Assembly: GCF_014650115.1 (NCBI RefSeq)
Contig: NZ_BMUI01000003.1
Location: 496,001-560,000 of the forward strand
Direction of reading: 5' to 3'
Source of the DNA: Streptomyces olivaceoviridis
Lineage (GTDB): Bacteria > Actinomycetota > Actinomycetes > Streptomycetales > Streptomycetaceae
DNA: 64,000 nt
The notes below the pieces were generated by a model. It was given only the letters and a program-made list of their open reading frames with translations, was not told the origin of the DNA and did no database searches. Both the position numbers and the translations under genes were made by a program. This document shows, one piece after another, positions 46,840 through 54,867 of the stretch; position 1 is the stretch's first letter; every line of letters starts with the position of its first letter.

Positions 46840-47703
46840 ATGGATCGGCGGCAGCACAGGCGCGCGGGCGGGACGGTCGTCGCGGCGGGCGTCCTCCTCG
46901 CCCTCGGGACGGGTGTCACGGGCTGTTCCGGCAGCGGGGTCGCCGCCGAGGACGTCAAGGGCGCCGGCGACCCCGTCGCCACCCTGCACCGGGCCGCCGA
47001 CGCGCTGCGGGCCGCGGGCAGTTCCAAGGCCGGCACCTCGATGGAGATGGCCACCGGCGGCACCCGGGTCACCATCCGCGGCAAGGGCGTCTACGACTAC
47101 CGGCGCCGCCTCGGCCGGCTCACGGTGGTGCTGCCCGAGGACCCCACGGGCACCTCCGAACACCGGCCCATCACCGAACTCCTCGCCCCGGGCGCGCTGT
47201 TCATGAAGAACCGGGGCGCGGGCGTGCCCGCCGACAAGTGGGTGCGGGTGGAGACCGCGACGCTGTCCGACGGCAATCTGGTCACCGGCGGCGCGACCGA
47301 CCCGTACGCGGCGGCCGAGGTGCTGCGCGGCACGCGGGAGGCGGTCTTCGTCGGCCGGACCGAGGTCGCCGGGACGGCGGTGCGGCACTACCGGGGCACC
47401 GCCGACCTGCGCCGCGCGGCCCGGTACGCCTCCGCCGCCAACAGGGCGGCCCTGGCCGCGGCGGCGAAAGGGTTCGCCACGGCCGAGGTGCCGTTCGACG
47501 CGTACCTGGACGACCAGGGCCGCATCCGCAAGCTGCGGCAGCGCTTCAGCTTCGTCAACGGACGCCAGAAGGCCACCGTGGCGGTCGCCGCGACCCTGCT
47601 GCTGTACGACTTCGGCGCACCCGCCGACGTACGGCTGCCGGCCCCGGGGGACATCTACGCGGGCCGGATCGCCGAGGAGGGCGGGACCGGCGGCGGGGCC
47701 TGA
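46840..47703 (+). CDS. Lipoprotein (LppX/LprG-like)
   Basis: A 287-residue exported protein: basic start (MDRRQHRRAGG), hydrophobic stretch VVAAGVLLALGTGV and lipobox VTGC. The mature domain (SKAGTSMEMATGGTRVTIRG, KWVRVE, AAEVLRGTREAVFVG) resembles the antiparallel half-barrel lipid carriers LppX/LprAFG. Ligand unknown. The start at 46840 has GGGGGTAGG upstream; the longer frame adds 26 residues without export features. Confidence 0.88.
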   Translation: MDRRQHRRAGGTVVAAGVLLALGTGVTGCSGSGVAAEDVKGAGDPVATLHRAADALRAAGSSKAGTSMEMATGGTRVTIRGKGVYDYRRRLGRLTVVLPEDPTGTSEHRPITELLAPGALFMKNRGAGVPADKWVRVETATLSDGNLVTGGATDPYAAAEVLRGTREAVFVGRTEVAGTAVRHYRGTADLRRAARYASAANRAALAAAAKGFATAEVPFDAYLDDQGRIRKLRQRFSFVNGRQKATVAVAATLLLYDFGAPADVRLPAPGDIYAGRIAEEGGTGGGA

Positions 47704-47820
47704 ATCCGGCCAGTCACTAGTCCGGGACGTCACCCCGTAAGTAGCCCGTCCGTGCCATGCGCGGTGTGCGGGGCGCTGCCTACCCTAGGGAGCGGTGACG
47801 TCCGAGAAGAGGTGAGGCGG

Positions 47821-47982
47821 GTGGCTGCGGTCGGCGGCACGGCGGTTCAGGACCACGTGGCCCTCGCCGAGATCGAGCTGTGCGGAGAGCTGATCATCGC
47901 GGCCTCCGCCGCCGAGGACCGGCTCAGCCTGGAGAGCATCGACGAGGTGCTGCGGGTGGCCGAGGAGCGGAACGCGGCCTAG
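47821..47982 (+). CDS. Small conserved hypothetical protein
   Basis: A 53-residue acidic, helical protein (VALAEIELCGELIIAASAAE, LSLESIDEVLRVAEER). GAGGTG six bases upstream fixes the GTG start, although an in-frame GTG three codons earlier exists. Homologous small proteins occur near csoR in streptomycetes; no function assigned. The stop overlaps that of csoR (convergent, 4 bp). Confidence 0.75.
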   Translation: MAAVGGTAVQDHVALAEIELCGELIIAASAAEDRLSLESIDEVLRVAEERNAA

Positions 47983-48287
47983 CTGCGCAGCAGCCGGCCG
48001 ATCGCCTTCGTCGCCTCGTCCACCTTGGCGTCGATCTCGTCGCCGCCCTTGACGGCCGCGTCCGCGACGCAGTGCCGCAGGTGCTCCTCCAGCAGTTGGA
48101 GCGCGAAGGACTGGAGGGCCTTGGTGGAGGCGGAGACCTGCGTGAGTATGTCGATGCAGTACATGTCCTCCTCCACCATCCGCTGGAGGCCGCGGATCTG
48201 GCCCTCGATCCGGCGCAGCCGCTTGAGGTGCTCGTCCTTCTGTTTGTGGTAGCCGTGCGTGGCGCCGGCCTCGGTCGTCGTCGTCAT
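47979..48287 (-). CDS. csoR: CsoR-type copper-sensing repressor
   Basis: A 102-residue helical repressor with the copper-binding Cys-His-Cys triad: Cys in DMYCIDIL and His/Cys in EEHLRHCV (His-x3-Cys), plus the family helix LKRLRRIEGQIRGLQRMVEE. Cu(I) binding releases it from DNA. The operator at 48331-48347 lies 44 bp upstream. CopZ/CopA targets are not in the window. Confidence 0.93.
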   Translation of the reverse strand: MTTTTEAGATHGYHKQKDEHLKRLRRIEGQIRGLQRMVEEDMYCIDILTQVSASTKALQSFALQLLEEHLRHCVADAAVKGGDEIDAKVDEATKAIGRLLRS

Positions 48288-48330
48288 CGCGGGCCTCCGT
48301 CTCGGGACGAGCTGGGGACAAAAGGGACAC

Positions 48331-48347
48331 ATACCCCTACTGGGTAT
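48331..48347. promoter_or_regulatory. CsoR operator
   Basis: Perfect inverted repeat ATACCC-CTACT-GGGTAT, matching the GC-tract-flanked-by-AT form of CsoR sites in Streptomyces, 44 bp upstream of csoR. Implies autoregulation. Confidence 0.85.
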
Positions 48348-48502
48348 ATGGTAACGAACTTTCCGGGGTAGAGGGCCCTTCGTCCGCCCCCGTGCTGACC
48401 ACTCTGCCCGATGGGCGACACTGGGATGCGGCCCGATAGCCGTGGCCGGATGATGCGCCTAGCATCAGCCTGACCGAAACCGAAGCACCCCGAGGACCCC
48501 AC

Positions 48503-49123
48503 GTGCGCTTTCGTCTGACCCCCAGGGAGACGAGCTTCTACGACATGTTCGCCGCGTCCGCGGACAACATCGTCACCGGCTCGAAACTCCTGATGGAACT
48601 GCTCGGCGCGGACTCCTCCGCCCGGGCCGAGATCGCAGAGCGTATGCGGGCCGCGGAACACGCAGGTGACGACGCCACGCACGCGATCTTCCACCAGCTG
48701 AACTCCTCGTTCATCACGCCGTTCGACCGGGAGGACATCTACGCCCTCGCCGGTTCCCTGGACGACATCATGGACTTCATGGAGGAGGCCGTCGACCTGG
48801 TCGTCCTCTACAACGTCGAGGAACTGCCGAAGGGCGTCGAGCAGCAGATCGAGGTCCTGGCCAGGGCGGCCGAGCTGACCGCGGAGGCCATGCCGAACCT
48901 CCGCACCATGGACAACCTCACCGAGTACTGGATCGAGGTCAACCGGCTGGAGAACCAGGCCGACCAGATCCACCGCAAGCTGCTCGCCCACCTCTTCAAC
49001 GGCAAGTACGACGCGATCGAGGTGCTGAAGCTCAAGCAGATCGTGGACGTCCTGGAAGAGGCGGCGGACGCGTTCGAACACGTGGCGAACACGGTGGAGA
49101 CCATCGCCGTCAAGGAGTCCTGA
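48503..49123 (+). CDS. DUF47 (PhoU-like) accessory protein of Pit
   Basis: A 206-residue helical protein similar to PhoU (FYDMFAASADNIVTGSKLLM, DIYALAGSLDDIMDFMEEAV, ENQADQIHRKLLAHLF). DUF47 proteins pair with Pit-type phosphate transporters and probably gate them. GTG start; stop 7 bp before the pit gene, so the two are co-translated. Confidence 0.94.
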   Translation: MRFRLTPRETSFYDMFAASADNIVTGSKLLMELLGADSSARAEIAERMRAAEHAGDDATHAIFHQLNSSFITPFDREDIYALAGSLDDIMDFMEEAVDLVVLYNVEELPKGVEQQIEVLARAAELTAEAMPNLRTMDNLTEYWIEVNRLENQADQIHRKLLAHLFNGKYDAIEVLKLKQIVDVLEEAADAFEHVANTVETIAVKES

Positions 49124-49130
49124 GGCGTCG

Positions 49131-50129
49131 ATGGACACCTTCGCCCTGGTCGCGACCATCGCGGTCGCGCTCTTCTTCACGTACACCAACGGTTTCCACG
49201 ACTCGGCGAACGCGATCGCGACGTCGGTGTCGACGCGGGCGCTGACCCCGCGGGCGGCCCTCGCCATGGCGGCCGTGATGAACCTCGCAGGTGCCTTCCT
49301 GGGCTCCGGCGTCGCCAAGACGGTCAGCGAGGGTCTGATCGAGACGCCCCAGGGCTCGACCGGCATGGGGATCCTCTTCGCGGCCCTGCTCGGCGCGATC
49401 GTCTGGAACCTGGTCACCTGGTACTTCGGCCTGCCGTCCTCCTCCTCGCACGCCCTGTTCGGCGGCCTGGTGGGCGCGGCGCTGGCGGGCGGTACGACGG
49501 TGATCTGGCACGGGGTGGTCGACAAGGTCATCATCCCGATGTTCCTGTCCCCGGTCGTCGGTCTGATCGTCGGCTACCTGGTCATGACGGCGATCCTGTG
49601 GCTCTTCCGGCGGGCCAACCCGCACAAGGCCAAGCGCGGCTTCCGCATAGCCCAGACGGTCTCGGCGGCCGGCATGGCGCTGGGCCACGGCCTCCAGGAC
49701 GCCCAGAAGACGATGGGTGTCGTCGTCATGGCACTGGTGATTTCCGGCCATGAGACGTACGGCGACCCGATCCCGGTCTGGGTGAAGATCGTCTGCGCGA
49801 TCATGCTGTCCCTCGGCACCTACGCGGGCGGCTGGCGGATCATGCGCACGCTGGGCCGCAAGATCATCGAGCTGGACCCGCCGCAGGGCTTCGCCGCCGA
49901 GACGACCGGCGCGTCGATCATGTTCACCACGGCGTTCCTCTTCAAGGCGCCGATCTCCACGACCCACGTCATCACGTCGGCCATCATGGGCGTGGGCGCG
50001 ACCAAGCGCGTCAACGCCGTCCGCTGGGGCGTGGCCAAGAACATCATCCTGGGCTGGTTCATCACGATGCCGGCAGCGGCCCTGGTAGCCGCCCTGGCCT
50101 TCGGACTGGTCAAGCTGGTGGCCCTGTAG
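49131..50129 (+). CDS. pit: Low-affinity inorganic phosphate transporter, Pit family
   Basis: A 332-residue membrane transporter with the two PHO4 half-domain signatures (TYTNGFHDSANAIATSVSTR near the N-terminus and the repeated ISTTHVITSAIMGVG), GLPSSSSHALFGGLVGAAL and about ten membrane segments. Mediates proton- and metal-phosphate-linked uptake. Operon with DUF47. Convergent with the pst operon, separated by the hairpin at 50303-50333. Confidence 0.95.
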   Translation: MDTFALVATIAVALFFTYTNGFHDSANAIATSVSTRALTPRAALAMAAVMNLAGAFLGSGVAKTVSEGLIETPQGSTGMGILFAALLGAIVWNLVTWYFGLPSSSSHALFGGLVGAALAGGTTVIWHGVVDKVIIPMFLSPVVGLIVGYLVMTAILWLFRRANPHKAKRGFRIAQTVSAAGMALGHGLQDAQKTMGVVVMALVISGHETYGDPIPVWVKIVCAIMLSLGTYAGGWRIMRTLGRKIIELDPPQGFAAETTGASIMFTTAFLFKAPISTTHVITSAIMGVGATKRVNAVRWGVAKNIILGWFITMPAAALVAALAFGLVKLVAL

Positions 50130-50302
50130 TCCGGGCCGCACTCCGGGCTCGGACGCCCGGGAACCCACCACGACCGATCGCACCAAGCCCCCCACCCGGA
50201 CCCTCCGGCCTCCCGAGTCGGGTGGGCGGGGGGAGACATCGGGGCGAGGGGCGAAGCCCCGAAGACCCCCGGCCCCGAAGCCGAACGCGGTGACAACGCA
50301 GC

Positions 50303-50333
50303 GGGCCCGCCCCCGGGAGCCAGGGGCGGGCCC
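50303..50333. terminator. Bidirectional terminator between pit and pstB
   Basis: Perfect 11-bp stem GGGCCCGCCCC / GGGGCGGGCCC with a 9-base loop, followed on the plus strand by TTTGCGT. Lies between convergent pit and pst operons. Confidence 0.9.
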
Positions 50334-50385
50334 TTTGCGTCCTCGCGGTGGCACCGCCATGCAGCACCGCGAGGGGATCGTGGGA

Positions 50386-51162
50386 TCAGCCGAAGCGGCC
50401 GGAGATGTAGTCCTCCGTGGCCTGGACCGACGGGTTGGAGAAGATCCGCTCCGTGTCGTCGATCTCGATCAGCCGGCCGGGCTGGCCGACCGCCGCGAGG
50501 TTGAAGAACGCCGTACGGTCCGAGACACGCGCCGCCTGCTGCATGTTGTGCGTCACGATGACGATCGTGAACCGCTCCTTCAGCTCACCGATCAGGTCCT
50601 CGATGGCGAGGGTGGAGATCGGGTCCAGGGCGGAGCAGGGCTCGTCCATGAGGAGCACCTTCGGCTCGACCGCGATGGCGCGGGCGATGCACAGACGCTG
50701 CTGCTGACCACCGGACAGACCGGAGCCCGGCTTGTTCAGGCGGTCCTTCACCTCGTTCCAGAGGTTCGCGCCCTTGAGGGACTTCTCGACGATGTCGTTC
50801 AGTTCCGACTTCTTGTAGTTGCCGTTCAGCCGCAGGCCCGCCGCCACGTTGTCGAAGATCGACATCGTGGGGAACGGGTTCGGGCGCTGGAAGACCATGC
50901 CCACCTCACGGCGGACGGACACCGGGTCGACCCCGGTGCCGTACAGGTCCTCGTCGTCCAGGAGCACCTTGCCCTCGACGCGACCGCCGGGGGTGACCTC
51001 GTGCATGCGGTTCAGCGTGCGCAGGAACGTCGACTTGCCGCAGCCGGAGGGGCCGATGAACGCCGTCACCGACCCTGGCTCCACGGTCATCGAGATGTCC
51101 TCGATCGCCTTGTGGGAGCCGTAGAAGGCGGTGAGGCCGCTTACGTCGATTCGCTTGGCCAT
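50386..51162 (-). CDS. pstB: Phosphate ABC transporter ATPase PstB
   Basis: A 258-residue ATPase: Walker [21 protein letters not shown]-loop [12 protein letters not shown], signature [16 protein letters not shown], Walker [14 protein letters not shown] and switch THNMQQA. The NPFPTMSI and CSALDP forms are specific to PstB. Last gene of pstSCAB; 72-bp gap from pstA. Confidence 0.98.
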   Translation of the reverse strand: MAKRIDVSGLTAFYGSHKAIEDISMTVEPGSVTAFIGPSGCGKSTFLRTLNRMHEVTPGGRVEGKVLLDDEDLYGTGVDPVSVRREVGMVFQRPNPFPTMSIFDNVAAGLRLNGNYKKSELNDIVEKSLKGANLWNEVKDRLNKPGSGLSGGQQQRLCIARAIAVEPKVLLMDEPCSALDPISTLAIEDLIGELKERFTIVIVTHNMQQAARVSDRTAFFNLAAVGQPGRLIEIDDTERIFSNPSVQATEDYISGRFG

Positions 51163-51234
51163 GTCTGCTTCACTTCCAGAAATTCAAGCTCGGTCGCTGT
51201 GTGGCCCCGCCCGGCGGAGCCGGAGATAGTCGCC

Positions 51235-52296
51235 TCAGCGACCGGTCTTGGGGGCCTTCCAGCGGGCGATGCCGCGGGCCACCAGGTTGAGGATCATCAC
51301 GAAGGCGATCAGCGTGAGGGAGGCCGCCCACGCGCGGTCGAACGCCGCACCGGAGCCCGCGCTGTTGGCGAACTGCTGGTAGATGTACAGCGGCAGCGAC
51401 GCCTGGGCGCCCTCGAAGGGGTTGTTGTTGATGAACGGGTTGCCGAACACCAGCAGCAGCACCGGCGCGGTCTCACCGGCGATACGGGCGACCGCCAGCA
51501 TGACGCCGGTGGTGATGCCTCCGATCGAGGTCGGCAGGACCACCTTCAGGATGGTCCGCCACTTGGGCACGCCGAGCGCCAGGGACGCCTCGCGCAGCTC
51601 GTTCGGGACGAGCTTGAGCATCTCCTCGGTGGAGCGGACGACGACCGGCATCATCAGGATGGTCAGGGCCAGCGAACCGGCGAAGCCGAACGGCTGCATC
51701 TTGAAGATGAGCATCAGGCTGAGGATGAACAGGCCCGCGACGATCGACGGGATCCCCGTCATGACGTCGACGAAGAACGTGACGGCCTTGGCGAGCCGGC
51801 CCCGGCCGTACTCGACCAGGTAGATCGCGGTGAGCACACCGATCGGGGCGCCGATGAGGGTGGCGAGGCCGACCTGCTCCAGGCTGCCGATGATGGCGTG
51901 GTAGATGCCGCCGCCGGGCTCGGTGTCGGCGACGACCCCCATCGAGTGCGTCAGGAAGTAGAGGTCGAGGACCTTCACACCGCGCACGGCGGTCACCCAG
52001 ATCAGGGAGACCAGCGGCACCACGGCGAGCAGGAAGGCCACCCAGACGAGGCTGGTGGCGACGCGGTCCTTGGCCTGGCGGCGGCCTTCGACGCGCGCGG
52101 CGATGCCGAACGTGCCGAGGACGAAGAGGACGGCGGCGATCAGACCCCACTGGATCTGGCTGTCCAGGCCGGCGCCCATGCTGATGCCGATGCCCAGGAC
52201 GAGGGAGCCGGCGGCGATGGCCCACGGCGTCCAGCGGGGCAGGCTGGCGGCGCGCAGCGTGCTGGGCCGCTTGTCGGTGACGGCTGCGGTGCTCAT
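51235..52296 (-). CDS. pstA: Phosphate ABC transporter permease PstA
   Basis: A 353-residue permease with a longer N-terminal region than E. coli PstA (three extra hydrophobic segments before the core) and the binding-protein-dependent signature around ELREASLALGVPKWRTILKV. The ATG overlaps the pstC stop (ATGA). Confidence 0.97.
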   Translation of the reverse strand: MSTAAVTDKRPSTLRAASLPRWTPWAIAAGSLVLGIGISMGAGLDSQIQWGLIAAVLFVLGTFGIAARVEGRRQAKDRVATSLVWVAFLLAVVPLVSLIWVTAVRGVKVLDLYFLTHSMGVVADTEPGGGIYHAIIGSLEQVGLATLIGAPIGVLTAIYLVEYGRGRLAKAVTFFVDVMTGIPSIVAGLFILSLMLIFKMQPFGFAGSLALTILMMPVVVRSTEEMLKLVPNELREASLALGVPKWRTILKVVLPTSIGGITTGVMLAVARIAGETAPVLLLVFGNPFINNNPFEGAQASLPLYIYQQFANSAGSGAAFDRAWAASLTLIAFVMILNLVARGIARWKAPKTGR

Positions 52297-53297
52297 GCGT
52301 TGGCCCCCGAGTACTCCGCGCGACGGGCGATGATCAGCCGGGCGGCGCCGTTGACCAGCAGGGTGATGACGAACAGGACCAGACCGGAGGCGATGAGCGC
52401 GTCCCGGCCGAACTCGTTCGCCTCGCTGAACTTGCTGGCGATGTTCTGGGCGAAGGTGCCGCCGCCCGGGTTGAGCAGGCTGGCCTGGATGTCGAAGGAC
52501 GGCGAGAGCACGGTGGCGACGGCCATCGTCTCGCCGAGCGCGCGGCCGAGGCCGAGCATGGAGGCGGAGATCACGCCGGAGCGGCCGAAGGGCAGCACGG
52601 ACATGCGGACGACCTCCCAGCGCGTGGCGCCGAGGGCCAGGGCCGCTTCCTCGTGCATCTGCGGGACCTGGCGGAAGACCTCACGGCTCACGTTGGTGAT
52701 GATCGGCAGGATCATGATCGCGAGCAGGATGCCGACGGTGAGCATCGAGCGCGGCGCGCCCTCGTCCCAGGCGAAGACGCCGGTCCAGCCGAAGAACTCG
52801 TTGAGCCAGCCGAACAGGCCGTTCATGTGCGGGACGAGCACGAGGGCGCCCCACAGGCCGTACACGATGGACGGCACGGCGGCGAGCAGGTCGATCACGT
52901 AGGCGACCGGGCCGGACATGCGGCGCGGGGCGTAGTGCGTGATGAACAGCGCGATGGCGACCGCGATCGGGACCGCGATGACCATGGCGATGACCGAGGA
53001 GACGATCGTGCCGAAGACGAGGACCGCGATGCCGAACTTCGGTTCGAGGACGTTGGTGTTCCACTCGAACGTGGTCAGGAAGTTCGCGTGGTCCTTGCTG
53101 ATCGCGAGGACGGCGCGGTAGGTGAGGAAGACCGCGATGGCGGCCATGATCGCCAGCAGCAGGATGCCGGAGCCCCGGGACAGCCCGAGGAAGATCCGGT
53201 CACCGGGGCGGGTGGCGCCACGGGCCGCGCGCTTCTGCTCGGCGATCGTGGGCTGGGAGGCGGAGGGAGGTACGTCGGTTGTCGTCGATATGTCCAT
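52293..53297 (-). CDS. pstC: Phosphate ABC transporter permease PstC
   Basis: A 334-residue permease with six main membrane segments and the EAA-like loop MHEEAALALGATRWEVVRMS. N-terminus is a ~40-residue polar stretch. It follows pstS by 114 bp containing a hairpin that probably lowers read-through relative to pstS. Confidence 0.97.
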   Translation of the reverse strand: MDISTTTDVPPSASQPTIAEQKRAARGATRPGDRIFLGLSRGSGILLLAIMAAIAVFLTYRAVLAISKDHANFLTTFEWNTNVLEPKFGIAVLVFGTIVSSVIAMVIAVPIAVAIALFITHYAPRRMSGPVAYVIDLLAAVPSIVYGLWGALVLVPHMNGLFGWLNEFFGWTGVFAWDEGAPRSMLTVGILLAIMILPIITNVSREVFRQVPQMHEEAALALGATRWEVVRMSVLPFGRSGVISASMLGLGRALGETMAVATVLSPSFDIQASLLNPGGGTFAQNIASKFSEANEFGRDALIASGLVLFVITLLVNGAARLIIARRAEYSGANA

Positions 53298-53365
53298 CGG
53301 GTTCTCCGGTCTGCGGAGCCGTACCCCCGAGGGGGCCGCGGCTCATGGCGGCGGTGCACCGGACG

Positions 53366-53399
53366 GTGCGGCCCGGCCCTGTCGGGTACCGGGCCGCAC
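53366..53399 (-). terminator. Intra-operon hairpin between pstS and pstC
   Basis: Perfect 11-bp stem GTGCGGCCCGG / CCGGGCCGCAC with a 12-base loop that can itself pair CCC with GGG. It lies 13 bp past the pstS stop, a position suited to partial termination or 3'-end protection that keeps PstS in excess over PstCAB. Confidence 0.8.
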
Positions 53400-53411
53400 T
53401 CTCGGGTCAGG

Positions 53412-54545
53412 TCAGCTCAGGCCCTCGATGGTCGTGCGGACCTTGGAGATGATGTCGGCGGGCACGGGCGCGTAGCCGATGCTCGGGAGGACCTTCTGAC
53501 CGTCCTCGCTGGCGATGTAGCGCAGGAAGGCCTTGGTGGCGGGCAGGGTGTCCGCCTTGTTGCCCTTGTCACACGCGATCTCGTAGGTGACCAGGGTGAT
53601 CGGGTAGGCGCCCTCGGCCTTGGTCTTGTAGTCCAGCTTCAGCGAGAGGTCCTTGCCGGTGCCGACGACCTGCGCGGCGGCGATGTCGGCGGTGGCGCTC
53701 TCGGAGCTGGGCGCGACCGGCTTGCTGGCGCCGGTGTTGATGGACACGGCCTTGAGGCCGTCCTTGACGTAGGACAGCTCGAAGTAGCCGATGGCGCCGG
53801 AGGTCTGCTTCACCTGCTGGGCCACACCCGCGGACTGCGGAGCGGACTGGCCGCCCTTGGCCTGCCAGGCCTTGCCGCCGGAGTACTTCCAGTTGTCCGG
53901 GGTGGTGGCGATCAGGTACTTGGTGAAGTTGTCCGTGGTGCCGGACTCGTCCGAGCGGTGGAACGCCTGGATCTTCAGGTCGGGGAGCTTCACGCCCTTG
54001 TTCAGGGCGGCGATCGCCGGGTCGTTCCACTTGGTGATCTTGCTGTCGAAGATCTTGGCGAGGGTCGGGGCGTCCAGGACCAGGTTGTCGACACCCGGGA
54101 CGTTGTAACCGATGGCGATCGGGCCGCCGACCATCGGCAGGTCGATGCCCTGACCGCCCTTGCAGATCTGCTTGGAGGCGGTGACCTCTTCGGGCTTCAG
54201 CGGCGAGTCGGAACCGGCGAAGGCGACCTGGCCCTGCGTGAACGCCGTGACACCGGCGCCGGAGCCGCCGGCCCTGTAGTTGATCTGCACGCCGCACGCC
54301 TGGGAGAAGTTCTTCACCCAGGCGTCGATCGCGTTCTTCTGCGCGGAGGAGCCGTCTGCGATGAGCTGACCCTTGGCGTCGTCGCACTTGATCGAGCCGG
54401 CGTTGGCGGACGTGGACGGGTTGCCCGACGCACTGCCGCCACCGCCGTTGTCGTCGGAGCCGCACGCCGTCAGGGCCAGGGCGCCGGTGACGGCGACAGC
54501 ACCGAGAGAAAGGGCGCGCAGCCGGTTCTTGCGCTGAAGCTTCAC
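53412..54545 (-). CDS. pstS: Phosphate-binding lipoprotein PstS
   Basis: A 377-residue periplasmic-binding-type lipoprotein: signal VKLQRKNRLRALSLGAVAVT with lipobox LTAC, a Ser/Gly/Asn linker, and phosphate-site motifs DGSSAQKNAIDAW, FAGSDSPLK, HRSDESGTTDNF. GTG at 54545 is preferred (AAGGAA eight bases upstream); the longer ATG frame adds 17 residues with no export features. Strongly PhoP-activated in Streptomyces, consistent with the PHO box at 54679-54700. Confidence 0.97.
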   Translation of the reverse strand: MKLQRKNRLRALSLGAVAVTGALALTACGSDDNGGGGSASGNPSTSANAGSIKCDDAKGQLIADGSSAQKNAIDAWVKNFSQACGVQINYRAGGSGAGVTAFTQGQVAFAGSDSPLKPEEVTASKQICKGGQGIDLPMVGGPIAIGYNVPGVDNLVLDAPTLAKIFDSKITKWNDPAIAALNKGVKLPDLKIQAFHRSDESGTTDNFTKYLIATTPDNWKYSGGKAWQAKGGQSAPQSAGVAQQVKQTSGAIGYFELSYVKDGLKAVSINTGASKPVAPSSESATADIAAAQVVGTGKDLSLKLDYKTKAEGAYPITLVTYEIACDKGNKADTLPATKAFLRYIASEDGQKVLPSIGYAPVPADIISKVRTTIEGLS

Positions 54546-54678
54546 TTTCGGGAGTTCCTTCCAGGAGCCGCCGCTGTCGGCGGCGCGCGAGGTCATAGAG
54601 GTACGTGAGCGCGTTCATGGCCGCACCCGGCACCCGGTAAGGCCGAAATTAGGCAGATCAGGTGAAGCCGCCGATGGC

Positions 54679-54700
54679 CGGAAGTGAACGAGGGGTGAAC
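54679..54700 (-). promoter_or_regulatory. PHO box upstream of pstS
   Basis: Two adjacent 11-bp direct repeats on the minus strand, GTTCACCCCTC and GTTCACTTCCG, matching the Streptomyces PhoP unit (GTTCACC-like first seven bases). Located about 135-155 bp before the pstS GTG. Confidence 0.92.
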
Positions 54701-54867
54701 CCCTGCCGTCGGCCTGGTGAGGTCACGGAATGCTCACGGGGAGGGCACGCGAAGGTCCCAATGACCGGGTTGCGCGAACATGTCTTCGATGTTCCTCACT
54801 CGGCCGGGGGAACTTCTGGGTGCGGCGCGTCGTCTCGTTCCACGACAGCCGAGGAAAGGCGACGGAC

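Noticed and set aside
50290..54608. Plus-strand frames of 870 and 651 codons across the pst operon
   Set aside because: They are antisense to pstB, pstA, pstC and pstS, which are unambiguous.
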